In this document: piece by piece, positions 1 through 8,451 of the stretch
How positions within the stretch are numbered: the stretch's first letter is position 1
Layout: each line of letters opens with the position of its first letter
DNA from: SLST01 sp046538735
GTDB taxonomy: Bacteria > Spirochaetota > Spirochaetia > DSM-27196 > SLST01
Assembly (NCBI GenBank): GCA_046538735.1
Contig: JBKHII010000012.1
Location: forward strand, 4,167-68,166
Direction: 5' to 3'
DNA: 64,000 nt
The notes under the pieces: generated by a model
What the model was told of the DNA's origin: nothing
What the model saw: only the letters and a program-made list of their open reading frames with translations
The model's database searches: none
Position numbers and translations under genes: made by a program

Positions 1-979
1 AGTACGTCTTGTCCTCGCTTCGTCGGACGGCGCGGCCCCGCTCGCCACGGTGTGCCGGACAACCGCGAACCGACGGCAAAGCGAGATCCTCGATGTACTC
101 GGCGAGCGGCCGCCGCGACGCGAGCGCCTCCGGATCGGGCCCCGGCCACCGTCCGCTCTCCGGGCCGTGGGCGGCGTTCGTCGCGAGCGCGCGCGACAGG
201 CGCCACGGAGCCGGGCGCCCGACTCCCGCGCGGTAGAATCCTGCCCGCGCGGCGAGTCGATCGTGATAGTGCGTGGGAGCAACGGTGATCACGCGCCGGC
301 CGAGTGCGGCCGCCTCGTAGGCGGTGAGGCCGAAGCTCGTGATCACCCAGTCCGCGGACTCGAGGACCGGAGCAAGCGACGGCTGCGGCGGGATGACCCG
401 AACGCCTGCGGCGATCGGCCCGAGCTCGCGCATGACCGGGCGCACGACGGTGACTCGATGGTGCGATCCGCCCGGAGCGAGCAACGCCGCGGTCTGCTCG
501 GTCAGTCGTGCCGGATCCTCTCCGCCGAACGAGATCAGTACGTGGCGCGTTCCGCCGCTCGAGGTGGGCGGGTTCGCCTCGGCGCGTGGGAGATCGAGGA
601 AGCGTTCGTCGGCGATGTTCGGGGTCTCCCCGTCAATGCGCGGCAACGTATCGATCAGATAGTCCGCGTATGATCGTCCCGGACCGCCCAGGTCGATCCC
701 GATCGTCGGTGCAAACCGGGAGAGCTCGGTCGCTTCCGTGATCGAGACGTGGAACTTGTCGATCACGATCCGGTCCCACGATCGTTCCGGAACCGGTCCG
801 TCCGCCTCCACGCGAAGGACTCGAGCCGCCTCCGCTTCGCGGAGTGCCTCCTCCACGCCTTCGGTCGGGTCGCGCACGAGGATCCACGCGTCCGGCACCA
901 GCTGCTGTAGGCGGATAGCGCGCCGCAGATGACCGGAGCCGCGACCCGCCGCGGTCTCAGGCACGAGTAGCAGGGACAT
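1..979 (-). CDS. PseG-like nucleotide-sugar hydrolase/glycosyltransferase, possibly fused to a methyltransferase (partial)
   Basis: The frame is open for 326 residues from an ATG at 979 and leaves the window at base 1, so the C-terminus is missing. The first 290 residues look like a GT-B/PseG fold: a G-rich GxGHLRR loop (residues 12-20), GIDLGGPGRSYADY (94-107), a second Rossmann start HVLISFGGEDP (146-156) and the donor-site segment ADWVITSFGLTAYEAAALG (209-227). PseG removes UDP from 2,4-diacetamido-trideoxy-altropyranose in pseudaminic acid synthesis; related proteins serve other nonulosonic sugars. From residue 295 the sequence changes character to a Cys-containing stretch ending in RSEDKTY, resembling the start of a zinc-ribbon SAM methyltransferase, which suggests a fusion. 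It overlaps the upstream cytidylyltransferase gene by 23 bases. Family is fairly sure, exact substrate is not. Confidence 0.6.
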   Translation of the reverse strand, partial: MSLLLVPETAAGRGSGHLRRAIRLQQLVPDAWILVRDPTEGVEEALREAEAARVLRVEADGPVPERSWDRIVIDKFHVSITEATELSRFAPTIGIDLGGPGRSYADYLIDTLPRIDGETPNIADERFLDLPRAEANPPTSSGGTRHVLISFGGEDPARLTEQTAALLAPGGSHHRVTVVRPVMRELGPIAAGVRVIPPQPSLAPVLESADWVITSFGLTAYEAAALGRRVITVAPTHYHDRLAARAGFYRAGVGRPAPWRLSRALATNAAHGPESGRWPGPDPEALASRRPLAEYIEDLALPSVRGCPAHRGERGRAVRRSEDKTY

Positions 980-1667
980 GCTCCTCACTCTCACAGCTGT
1001 GGCCGTGCTCTCTCAGACGAGACACCAGACGGATCACGGACGGAGGATCGCCGTCGAAAACGGACTCGCAGATCCGCACGATGGTCCGATAGTCGACCTC
1101 GGTGTCAAGCGTGACGCGCGCCCCAGGACAGCGGTAGGCCGGTGGCGAGAGGACTCTCCTGCAGGCGAAGCGATCGGGATTGCGGTAGAGATACGGAGTC
1201 ACGTGCTCCCGGTCGTACGGATCGTCGGTCTCGCGAAGCGCGGTCTCGAGCGCCGCTGCGCGGACGACCTCGACTCCGGTACCGAGCGGCGGTCCGTCGA
1301 AGGCGGCGTAATCGGCACCCTCCCGGCGCAGGAGCACAACCGCGAGCCGCGCGAGCTCCCAGCTCACGAACGGGTTGTCGCCCGTCGCCCGGACGATCTC
1401 GTCCACGCCGTATCCGCGCGAGGCCAGCACGAAGCGCTCGAGCACGTTCTCCCCGGGACCCACGAAGAGCTCGAATCCGCACCGCGCCGCCGCGGGACGG
1501 AGCGACTCTGCGCTCCCGGAGTCGGTCAGGAGAACGTGGTGCGACGCCGGCAGCCGGCGCAGCGAGCTCATCGCGTGCTCCACGACGGGGCGCCCGCAGA
1601 GATCGAGCAACGCCTTACCGGGAAGCCGCGTGGACCCGATCCGCACCTGGAGGAAGACACCGGTCAC
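957..1667 (-). CDS. SpsF-like cytidylyltransferase (acylneuraminate/KDO CMP-transferase superfamily)
   Basis: A 236-aa protein whose N-terminus carries the nucleotide-binding signature of this family, LQVRIGSTRLPGKALLDLCG, followed by a GRPVVEH helix and a central RATGDNPF motif. Such enzymes activate acidic sugars with CTP or are SpsF-type partners in surface-glycan assembly. I place the start at the GTG ending at 1667, because GGAGG lies seven bases upstream and the codon overlaps the previous stop as GTGA; an ATG at 1682 is the alternative. It sits between a glycosyltransferase and a PseG-like gene, consistent with glycosylation of flagellin or an envelope component. The product sugar cannot be read from the sequence. 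Confidence 0.75.
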   Translation of the reverse strand: MTGVFLQVRIGSTRLPGKALLDLCGRPVVEHAMSSLRRLPASHHVLLTDSGSAESLRPAAARCGFELFVGPGENVLERFVLASRGYGVDEIVRATGDNPFVSWELARLAVVLLRREGADYAAFDGPPLGTGVEVVRAAALETALRETDDPYDREHVTPYLYRNPDRFACRRVLSPPAYRCPGARVTLDTEVDYRTIVRICESVFDGDPPSVIRLVSRLREHGHSCESEEHVPATRA

Positions 1668-2611
1668 TCGTCGACCTCCCATAACTCGGTGACCCTCCGG
1701 GCGTCCTGCGTGAAGCGATAGCAGTTCCGACGAACCCAGCTCCGGGCGTTCCGAAACTGCCGCACCGCCTCCGAGGCTCCGAGCCCGCTCCGCAGGACGA
1801 AGGGCAGAAGCTGCCGGACCGGGAGACGACCCTGGTCGCGCACGAACCGGATCGCCAGGTTCTTCAGGTGGAAACGCGCGTACGAGGCGTCCGGTGTCGT
1901 GTCGTCCGGCGGAAGCGGTTTGCTCGTCTGGATCCGGAGCGACGGCATCAAACGGATCGAATCGCCCCAGAGATAGGCACGCATCCCAAAGTCCAGGCGC
2001 TGCCAGTACGGATTCGTGATCGTCGTATCGTAGCCGCCCAGGAGCTCGAAGCGATCCTTCAAGAAGACCCCCGTATCGCCGTAGACGTAGAGCGACGGCG
2101 ATCCCTCAGACCCCGGGGCCACAGGGACGGTGCGGAAGAGCGAACGGTAGAACGCCGGCGCAATGATCGACGGGATCGTCTCGTTGCGCTCGGTGCGCAG
2201 GACGGGAACCGCGCAGACCGCGTCGATCTCCCGGATCTTCTCCACGAGCCTCGGCGAGACCGTGGGAGCATACATGTCCGACCAGATCGTGAGAACGTAC
2301 GGCGAACGCGCCTCCCGGATTCCGAGGTTGAGCTGCTCACCGAGCGTGACCGGCTTGCTCAAGAGCAGGAAGCGAGCCCGCGGGATTCGGGACGCGAGCT
2401 GCTCGACCTCGTAGTTCGGTTGCGGCCCGAGCACGACGACCAGCTCGTCCACGCCGCTCTCGGCGAAGGGAGCGATGAGCTCGGCTCGAATCGGACGATC
2501 GCCGCGATTGAGGAGCACCGCAGAAAGACCGATCCGTGATCGCTGATCGACTCCGCCGGCTTCGCCCACGACGGTGTACCGGATCTCAGAAGTTGAAGGT
2601 GTAGTACTCAT
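1664..2611 (-). CDS. Glycosyltransferase-like protein (GT-A fold)
   Basis: A 315-aa protein starting with a GT-A type strand (IGLSAVLLNRGDRPI, about residues 27-41), then VDELVVVLGPQPNYE, and a WSDMYAP segment (about 130) at the place of the DxD motif. The C-terminal third is basic and aromatic (VRRNCYRFTQDARR), as in membrane-associated transferases. It overlaps the spiro-SPASM stop by 26 bases and ends in a GTGA overlap with the SpsF-like gene, so the four genes form one operon. The ATG at 2611 lacks a good SD; an internal start is possible. Donor and acceptor are unknown. Confidence 0.6.
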   Translation of the reverse strand: MSTTPSTSEIRYTVVGEAGGVDQRSRIGLSAVLLNRGDRPIRAELIAPFAESGVDELVVVLGPQPNYEVEQLASRIPRARFLLLSKPVTLGEQLNLGIREARSPYVLTIWSDMYAPTVSPRLVEKIREIDAVCAVPVLRTERNETIPSIIAPAFYRSLFRTVPVAPGSEGSPSLYVYGDTGVFLKDRFELLGGYDTTITNPYWQRLDFGMRAYLWGDSIRLMPSLRIQTSKPLPPDDTTPDASYARFHLKNLAIRFVRDQGRLPVRQLLPFVLRSGLGASEAVRQFRNARSWVRRNCYRFTQDARRVTELWEVDE

Positions 2612-4100
2612 CGCACGTCTCGCAGATGCCGCCGAACTTGCCGTTCACGTGCTCGCCGAAGCGCGAGCGTCCCGCCTCCCATACCGCATCGATCCCGTCG
2701 GTGAAGACGTTCCCCAGGTTCTCCTTCGCTCCGATGTCCTCACGGCAGAGCGGAACGGTCCCGTCCACGAGGACGTAGAGGTCGCGCTCGAGGTGCCAGC
2801 ACGGGAAACGATCGAGCGGCGAGATGTCTCCGATCTTGCGCTCGGGCAAGGCGCCGCAGAAGTGGTCGTACTTCTCAACGATGATCCGCTCCGTCTGTTG
2901 TTTCCACTCGCGGTAGAACGCCTCGAGCGCCGGCTCGGTGAGCTCCGAGCGAACCGCCTGAACGTATGCCCGACTCCCCATTCTCGCCACCGCCTCGCGC
3001 GCAAACCGCTGTGCCTCTTCGAAGCCGTCGCCCCGCACGGACTCGTATACCGACCGGTCGTTCGAGTCCATCCCCACGATGACGATCAGTCGCTCGGTCT
3101 CCGTCGCGAAGAGCTTCTCCCTCGTCGCGAGCTTCCATCCGATCCCCGATGTCTCCACGAGAAGCGTGAGCGACTCCGTTCCCAAGACTAGATCGACGAT
3201 CGACTCGATCTCCGGATGCAGCGAAGCTTCTCCCCACAGCGACACGTGGACAATCGCTTCGGGTGCGAACGCATCGATTCGCCGCACGAGGTCGGAAAAC
3301 GTCTCCGCCGACATGACGCGTCCGGGCGCGAGCACGTCTTCGCGCATCGCCGGGTACGGCGAGTACGCGAGGCGCTGAACTTCCTGTTCGAGCACCTGTA
3401 CCGAGACGAACCGGGGCAGCGTGCGGTGCTCCACGTGTCGCGACTCCACGTGCGCGGCCCAATCGTCGATCGCCTCCGGCGCTCCCGCGGCGAGCCTCCG
3501 GCACAGCGCCAGGTTCGCCCTCGTGGAGACGTTGAGCTCGAGCCGCAGCAACCGCTGGTCGACTCGGCTGAGCTCGGTCTCCACGTCCAGGCGATTGATA
3601 TCCTTCTGCACGATCGCGAACACGCCTTCCCGATCGATGCGTGTGGACTCGTCGGCGAGCTGCTCGAGATGCGATACGGCGCGTCCCGAGAGGATCTCCG
3701 GCGCGAGACCGCGCGGGTAGCCGTCCGCGAAGGTGTACTCGGCGCGGTAGTCGCGATGCCGGCGGAGCATCCGTTCGGTGAGCTCGGCATTCAGGAACGG
3801 CCGATCGAGGTAGCTCACGAGGAGCTCGGTGTCCGGACCACGAGTGTACTCGCCGAGAAGAGCGACGAGCGATCGCTGGGTGAGCGGGGGGCCCGTACGT
3901 ACGCGCCAGCCGTGCGGGAGCCCGTCGAGCTCCCGAGTGGTATAGACGACGACCTCGGAACCTGCTCCCGTCTCGGCGTCGGTTCCCGCGAGATCCCCTA
4001 CCCGATCCACGTACGTCTTCACGCGCTCGATCGTCGTGCGTTCGCCGATCGGCGTGGCGAGGTACGTTTCGGACGCGTCGTTGTACAGGCAGACTATCAT
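2586..4100 (-). CDS. Spiro-SPASM protein: cytidylyltransferase-like domain plus cluster-less radical-SAM-like and SPASM domains
   Basis: A 504-aa protein of the spirochaete spiro-SPASM type. The N-terminal ~200 residues resemble a SpsF/cytidylyltransferase fold (SYLDRPFLNAELTERML, about 96-112). The central part has the outline of a radical SAM barrel: a first strand at 229-250 and SLWGEASLHPEI (287-298) matching the usual GEP/HPEI strand. However, the CxxxCxxC cluster motif is replaced by QEVQRLAYSPYP with no cysteine. The C-terminal SPASM-like region keeps cysteines (FPCWH, LCRED, CETCDEYYTFNF). The start is the ATG at 4100, preceded by AAGGAG; an in-frame ATG 36 bases upstream has no SD. 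First gene of the glycan operon. A direct enzymatic role is uncertain because the iron-sulphur ligands are gone. Confidence 0.85.
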   Translation of the reverse strand: MIVCLYNDASETYLATPIGERTTIERVKTYVDRVGDLAGTDAETGAGSEVVVYTTRELDGLPHGWRVRTGPPLTQRSLVALLGEYTRGPDTELLVSYLDRPFLNAELTERMLRRHRDYRAEYTFADGYPRGLAPEILSGRAVSHLEQLADESTRIDREGVFAIVQKDINRLDVETELSRVDQRLLRLELNVSTRANLALCRRLAAGAPEAIDDWAAHVESRHVEHRTLPRFVSVQVLEQEVQRLAYSPYPAMREDVLAPGRVMSAETFSDLVRRIDAFAPEAIVHVSLWGEASLHPEIESIVDLVLGTESLTLLVETSGIGWKLATREKLFATETERLIVIVGMDSNDRSVYESVRGDGFEEAQRFAREAVARMGSRAYVQAVRSELTEPALEAFYREWKQQTERIIVEKYDHFCGALPERKIGDISPLDRFPCWHLERDLYVLVDGTVPLCREDIGAKENLGNVFTDGIDAVWEAGRSRFGEHVNGKFGGICETCDEYYTFNF

Positions 4101-4107
4101 CGTTCTC

Positions 4108-4136
4108 CTTATCGACACCGCCCGCGGCAGCATCAA
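4108..4136 (-). promoter_or_regulatory. Predicted sigma70 promoter of the spiro-SPASM operon
   Basis: TTGATG and GATAAG are separated by 17 bases, and the -10 ends seven bases before the ATG at 4100. The same few bases contain AAGGAG, so the gene could be read either leaderless or with an SD from an upstream start. Confidence 0.4.
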
Positions 4137-4149
4137 GCCGCAGGGTCCA

Positions 4150-4178
4150 TTGAGTTTATCACCGCAGGAGGCTAAGCT
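4150..4178 (+). promoter_or_regulatory. Predicted leaderless promoter of xseA
   Basis: TTGAGT, 17-base spacer, TAAGCT, then eight bases to the xseA ATG. The nearest purine-rich AGGAGG is 17 bases from the ATG, too far for a normal SD, which favours leaderless initiation. Confidence 0.45.
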
Positions 4179-4186
4179 GCCAGACG

Positions 4187-5431
4187 ATGAACGGACCGGC
4201 CGGCAGACCGATCTCGGTCGCGGAGATGACGCGCCTGATCAAGGAACACCTCGAGGCTCGCTTCCCTCGCGTTGCCGTGGAGGGAGAGCTGTCGAACGTC
4301 CGCCCCTCATCGACCGGACACCTCTACTTCACGCTCAAGGACGACGAGGCGGCGATCTCCGCGGTCCTCTTTCGCGGACGTTCGGGAGGTCTGACCTTCG
4401 CGCCGGAGGACGGACAGCAGGTCGTCGTGCACGGGTCGATCGGTCTCTACGCGAAACGTGGAACGTATCAGATCATCGTGGAACGGATGGAGCTCGCCGG
4501 AGTAGGACGCATCCTCGCGATGCTCGAGGAGCGCAAGCAGCGCCTTGCCGCGGAGGGGCTGTTCGCCGCCGAACGCAAGAGGCGTCTGCCCATGCTCCCG
4601 CGCTCGATTGCCGTCGTGACCTCCCCGACCGGCGCCGCGCTCCGCGATATCATGCAGGTTCTCGGGCGCCGAAACGCCGGAATCAACGTTGTCGTCTGTC
4701 CGACCGCCGTCCAGGGCGACAACGCCGCCGAACGCATCGCAAGGATGATTCGGATCGCGAGCGACCACCGACTCGGCGACGTCATCATCGTGGGGCGCGG
4801 CGGGGGCTCGCTCGAGGACCTCCTCCCCTTCTCGGACGAGGACGTCGTCCGGGCCATCGCGACCAGTCGGGTCCCGGTGATCTCCGCCGTGGGTCACGAG
4901 ATCGACTGGGCGCTCTCCGACTACGCAGCGGACCTCCGCGCGCCGACTCCGTCGGCCGCCGCCGAGGTCGTCGCCGCGAGCCGGGAGGAGCTCCTCGCTC
5001 GCGTTCACGAGCTTGGCCGGTCGATCGTGCGGGTCTTCCTGGATCGCTACCGGCACAGCAGGCTCCTCCTGCGGCAGTTTGCGCCCGAGGAACTGCACCG
5101 ATCCTACTGGATGCTGGCGCAGCCCACGCTTCAGGAGTTCGACCGTCTGCGAGAGCTGCTCGCAACCTCGATGGATGCGCTCCTGCAGCGTTCGAGGCAC
5201 AGGCTCGAGATCGCAAGCCGCGAGCTCGCGTCGGTCTCGCCGATGAAGATCGTCGCGCGCGGATACGCGATCGCTCGCGACTCGGGCGGACGAATCCTCA
5301 CCGACGCGTCCGCCGTGCATCCGAACGACGCGATCTCCGTGCAACTGCGCGCCGGCGAGCTGGACGCGGTCGTCACGTCGGCACGACCGGCGCAATCCGA
5401 GTCAGGGAGAACAACCGATGAAGAGCTTTGA
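4187..5431 (+). CDS. xseA: Exodeoxyribonuclease VII large subunit
   Basis: 414 aa, near the usual XseA length. The N-terminal OB fold is visible (VEGELSNVRPSSTGHLYFTL, about residues 26-45), followed by the catalytic domain with VVTSPTGAALRDI, the hallmark GRGGGSLEDLLPF loop (about 204-216) and SAVGHEIDW. The C-terminus ends with the conserved ARGYAI segment. ExoVII is a cytoplasmic nuclease degrading single-stranded DNA from both ends; catalytic XseA binds several XseB subunits. It overlaps xseB by 14 bases, giving translational coupling. The ATG at 4187 has no proper SD but lies directly after a promoter-like pair. Confidence 0.95.
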   Translation: MNGPAGRPISVAEMTRLIKEHLEARFPRVAVEGELSNVRPSSTGHLYFTLKDDEAAISAVLFRGRSGGLTFAPEDGQQVVVHGSIGLYAKRGTYQIIVERMELAGVGRILAMLEERKQRLAAEGLFAAERKRRLPMLPRSIAVVTSPTGAALRDIMQVLGRRNAGINVVVCPTAVQGDNAAERIARMIRIASDHRLGDVIIVGRGGGSLEDLLPFSDEDVVRAIATSRVPVISAVGHEIDWALSDYAADLRAPTPSAAAEVVAASREELLARVHELGRSIVRVFLDRYRHSRLLLRQFAPEELHRSYWMLAQPTLQEFDRLRELLATSMDALLQRSRHRLEIASRELASVSPMKIVARGYAIARDSGGRILTDASAVHPNDAISVQLRAGELDAVVTSARPAQSESGRTTDEEL

Positions 5432-5678
5432 AGAACGGCTGCAACGGCTGGAAGAGATCAGTGAGGGCATTCGAGAGGGAGAGGTCCCGCTCGAGGATGC
5501 CGCGACGCTCTTCGAGGAAGGCGTGCGCCTCGCCAAGGGCCTGGACAAGGACCTCCAGCGGATCGAGCGCAAGGTCCGACAACTGGTCAACGAGCCGGAG
5601 TCTCCGGACGAGAAGCCGGTGCTTGAGCTCTTCCCCGAGCTCAGCGAGATGGCGGACGGGACGGACGAGGAATCGTAG
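5418..5678 (+). CDS. xseB: Exodeoxyribonuclease VII small subunit
   Basis: 86 aa with the XseB pattern: KSFEERLQRLEEISEGIREG at residues 2-21, then LEDAATLFEEGVRLAK (26-41), a helical hairpin that binds XseA. The acidic tail (DGTDEES) is an extension. The start overlaps the end of xseA, and GGGAGA precedes the ATG. It ends six bases before the convergent DUF192 gene. Confidence 0.93.
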   Translation: MKSFEERLQRLEEISEGIREGEVPLEDAATLFEEGVRLAKGLDKDLQRIERKVRQLVNEPESPDEKPVLELFPELSEMADGTDEES

Positions 5679-5684
5679 CCGAAC

Positions 5685-6143
5685 CTATCGACCGAGCCGA
5701 CGCTCGAGCCCGCGAGAGAGCGTGATCCGGTCTCCAACGCGGATCCCGAGTCGACCAAAGGCGCCCTGATTCACCTCGAGCGCGTAGCGCGCGGGAGCGC
5801 GCGAGGGGACCGGTTCGAGCGAGAACGGCTCCATGTCGTGGATCTCGCGGATGATCCAGTTTTCGTCGATGTACGCGATCGAGAGCGGCAACACCGTGTT
5901 CTTCATCCAGAACGCGCGAGGCTCGCTCTGCTCGAACACGAAGAGCATGCCCTCGCGTTCGCCGAGCTCGGTCCGTTCCATCAGACCGCGCGCGCGACTC
6001 TCAGGCGTATCAACGACCTCTACGCGAAGCTCCGTTCCGGATATCGAGAGCGGGAACCGTTCGTGAGCAGACGTGCACGCCACGGCGACGACCGCGAGCA
6101 CGGCCGTCCATCCCAGCAGGCGCGCGAGTGATTGCATTCTCAT
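5685..6143 (-). CDS. DUF192 family exported protein
   Basis: 152 aa with an N-terminal membrane segment ending in AVVAVACTS, which can act as a signal peptide with a lipobox-like cysteine. The mature part is a DUF192 domain: RARGLMERTELGEREGMLFV followed by RAFWMKNTVLPLSIAYID and a C-terminal ALEVNQGAFGRLGIRVGD. DUF192 proteins are small exported beta-barrel-like domains of unknown function. Its ATG overlaps the stop of the upstream gene as ATGA, so the two are translationally coupled. Confidence 0.85.
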   Translation of the reverse strand: MRMQSLARLLGWTAVLAVVAVACTSAHERFPLSISGTELRVEVVDTPESRARGLMERTELGEREGMLFVFEQSEPRAFWMKNTVLPLSIAYIDENWIIREIHDMEPFSLEPVPSRAPARYALEVNQGAFGRLGIRVGDRITLSRGLERRLGR

Positions 6144-6706
6144 AGCTGCTCAAGGAACCGGTCTCGAGTGACCTCGTCAAGAGCCTCTTCCATCGCCCCC
6201 GACTCGACGATCGAGGTGAAGGTAGGCACGTCCACGTACTTCACCGTAAGCGGCCGCTCGAGCGAGATGCGAGTCTGATCGTTTTCCCACACGGCCTGGC
6301 CCGGGTCGAGTCGCGCCGGATCTCCGTACTGCCGGACGAGGCTCTCGTAGACGGAGAAGTAGTCGAGCCGCTCCCGGTTCAGCACCAGCGAGAGGATATA
6401 GAGCGAGTCTTCGTGAAACTGGAGGACGCCGCGGTTGATGAACGCGCGTCCTTCGGTCTCGATAATTGGGATCTCGGTCGTCGGGAGGAACTGGACGTCG
6501 GCACCGCCCCGATATCGGAAGCTCGCGTCCGCGAGGAGCGCAGCCCGCGCCGCCTCGAAGCTCATCCCGAGCTCGAGCGTCGAGAATCCTCGCTGCAGGT
6601 CCGCTGCCGTTCCCTGTCCGGTCTCCTGGCCTGCCAACGAGCCGACCGAGAGCACCGAGACCAGGGCGAGCGTGACCGCCGGCCGATACGTTCGTCTACG
6701 CAACAT
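6140..6706 (-). CDS. Exported protein of unknown function
   Basis: 188 aa. A signal peptide is clear (basic MLRRRTYRP, then a hydrophobic core ending SLAGQE). The mature region contains LGMSFEAARAALLADASF and later YESLVRQYGDPARL and ISLERPLTVKYVD, the pattern of small periplasmic proteins that measure or bind a partner, but I recognise no named family. The ATG at 6706 is chosen because it begins the signal peptide; longer in-frame starts add sequence that overlaps the divergent promoter. Cotranscribed with the DUF192 gene. Confidence 0.7.
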   Translation of the reverse strand: MLRRRTYRPAVTLALVSVLSVGSLAGQETGQGTAADLQRGFSTLELGMSFEAARAALLADASFRYRGGADVQFLPTTEIPIIETEGRAFINRGVLQFHEDSLYILSLVLNRERLDYFSVYESLVRQYGDPARLDPGQAVWENDQTRISLERPLTVKYVDVPTFTSIVESGAMEEALDEVTRDRFLEQL

Positions 6707-6728
6707 CGGTTCTATTTTCGACACATTC

Positions 6729-6758
6729 TTCGCACATGTGGAGCCCCCGCTGTATACT
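6729..6758 (+). promoter_or_regulatory. Predicted leaderless promoter of the PEGA lipoprotein
   Basis: TTCGCA and TATACT are separated by 18 bases. The -10 ends seven bases before the ATG at 6766. Confidence 0.5.
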
Positions 6759-6765
6759 GGAAGCA

Positions 6766-8445
6766 ATGTCGACGTTCGGCTCCAGGGCACTGCACCTTCT
6801 CGGGCTCTTCGTGACCCTCTCGCTCCTCGCGACCGGCTGCGCCGTCACGGCCGGCAGTACCTTCTCCTCGGTTGTCGCCGCTGAGGAGTCCGCCTCCGAT
6901 GACGAGAACGACGACGACGAGCGCGACCCGCCGGAAGACGATCGCCCCCCGCTCCGGGTCCTCAGCGATCCCTCCGGTGCCGCAGTCTCGCTGGACGGCC
7001 GCCTCCGCGGCGCCACACCGCTGGACGTGGACGATATCGAACCCGGGACTTACCTCGTTCGCGTGGAGAAGGACGGCTACTACGGCGTCCGCCGCTGGGT
7101 AGAGGTTCCGCGCAACGGCTCGGTCATCCTCGAGGTCGACCTGGAACCGATCACCGGCTATCTGGACGTGGACGTCTCGCCGTCGCACGCCGAAGTCTTC
7201 GTGGACGGCAATCGCATCACCGACTTCTTCGCGGAGCTCCCGATCGGTCGGTACGAGGTCCGCGTCAGGCTCTTCGGCTACCGAAGCCGCTCGCAAACCG
7301 TGCGGATCAGAGAACGCGAGGTTGCTCGAGTCGCGTTCGACCTGGAGCCCGCCCCGTTCGAGATCACGAGTCTCTCCGCCTGGCGGGCCAGGTTCAATCC
7401 CGCGAACCCGGGCCTTGTGGGCACCACGCTTGTATCGTACCGGGTCTCGGCCCCCGGGAGCGCCCAGCTCTCAATCGTGGGTCCCGAGGGCGAGATCGTC
7501 CGGTCGGTACCGCAGGGACCTTTCTCCACGTGGGAGCAGGAGCACCGGTGGGACGGAACGGACGACCGAGGGCGCCCCGTGGACGACGGAAGCTATGTGG
7601 TTCGCGTGGAGGGGACCGGCAATGACGGACGGATCGACTCCGCGGAGACGGTCGTGGAGATCGACCGGTCGATCGTCGTACGCTACCGCTCGATCTGGGG
7701 CCCCACCCCGGGGCTCCTCTTCGTCCCCACTCGTTCCGCACTCCCGTCCGGACAGGTACAGGCGGCAATGCAGGTCGCCGGAATCGTCTCGCCCGTGACC
7801 GACCGGATTGCGTATCGGTTCCCCGGCAGACTCGGAGTGCGAGTCGGTCTCGGCGGCGGAGTCGAGATCTCCACATACGGAGGATTCGTCGCGCATTCGG
7901 ACCCGATTGACGACCGCTTCTCCGGCGGCGGCTCGATCGCGTGGGACGGTCTCTCGGTCGGTCTTGGCCGGGTCTCGCTGGGAGCGGGGCTCGCGGCGGG
8001 CGGATCGGCTCAGACCGCCTCGCCGGACGGACGCATCGCCTCGCCCGATACCCAGACGAGCTATCCGGGATTCTACGTCTCGCTTCCGATCAGCATCGGA
8101 ACCGGTTCTCTCGACTTCCTCCTCGCGCCCGAGTACCGGCTTACGCCGGCACCGGTCGCCTACGGAGACGGACCGCTGCCCGCCAACCGGTGGGGAAGTA
8201 TCGCCTATCTTCGCACAGGGGTCGTCGCGGATCTCTCGACCGTATCGATTGGGCTCAGTGGAGCGGTTCGCAGCGAGCGGTTCAGCGAAGGCTTCGCCGT
8301 GGATCTGCCCGTTCAGATCGGGGCCGAGGCACACTGGATCGTCCCGGGCAGCTCGGTCGCGCTGTCCTTCTTCGTGGCGAGCGAGATCGAGTCGGCAAGC
8401 GACTTCTACCTCATGTCCGGAATAGGAGTCGGCGGTCTCTTCTGA
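6766..8445 (+). CDS. PEGA-domain outer-membrane lipoprotein with C-terminal barrel-like region
   Basis: 559 aa. A lipoprotein signal (LLATGC, cysteine near residue 25) is followed by an acidic linker rich in D and E. Two PEGA-like repeats follow: LRVLSDPSGAAVSLDG with TYLVRVEKDGYYG (about 63-115), and LDVDVSPSHAEVFVDG with YEVRVRLFGYRSR (about 134-183). A FlgD-Ig-like module (HRWDGTDDRGRPVDDGSYVV, about 258-277) comes next. The last ~260 residues alternate small and hydrophobic residues (RLGVRVGLGGGVEISTYG) and end in GIGVGGLF, like an outer-membrane barrel ending in an aromatic residue. It probably links the envelope to a surface structure. The ATG at 6766 fits the signal peptide and the promoter better than an ATG ten codons upstream. 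Confidence 0.75.
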   Translation: MSTFGSRALHLLGLFVTLSLLATGCAVTAGSTFSSVVAAEESASDDENDDDERDPPEDDRPPLRVLSDPSGAAVSLDGRLRGATPLDVDDIEPGTYLVRVEKDGYYGVRRWVEVPRNGSVILEVDLEPITGYLDVDVSPSHAEVFVDGNRITDFFAELPIGRYEVRVRLFGYRSRSQTVRIREREVARVAFDLEPAPFEITSLSAWRARFNPANPGLVGTTLVSYRVSAPGSAQLSIVGPEGEIVRSVPQGPFSTWEQEHRWDGTDDRGRPVDDGSYVVRVEGTGNDGRIDSAETVVEIDRSIVVRYRSIWGPTPGLLFVPTRSALPSGQVQAAMQVAGIVSPVTDRIAYRFPGRLGVRVGLGGGVEISTYGGFVAHSDPIDDRFSGGGSIAWDGLSVGLGRVSLGAGLAAGGSAQTASPDGRIASPDTQTSYPGFYVSLPISIGTGSLDFLLAPEYRLTPAPVAYGDGPLPANRWGSIAYLRTGVVADLSTVSIGLSGAVRSERFSEGFAVDLPVQIGAEAHWIVPGSSVALSFFVASEIESASDFYLMSGIGVGGLF

Positions 8446-8451
8446 GATGCC

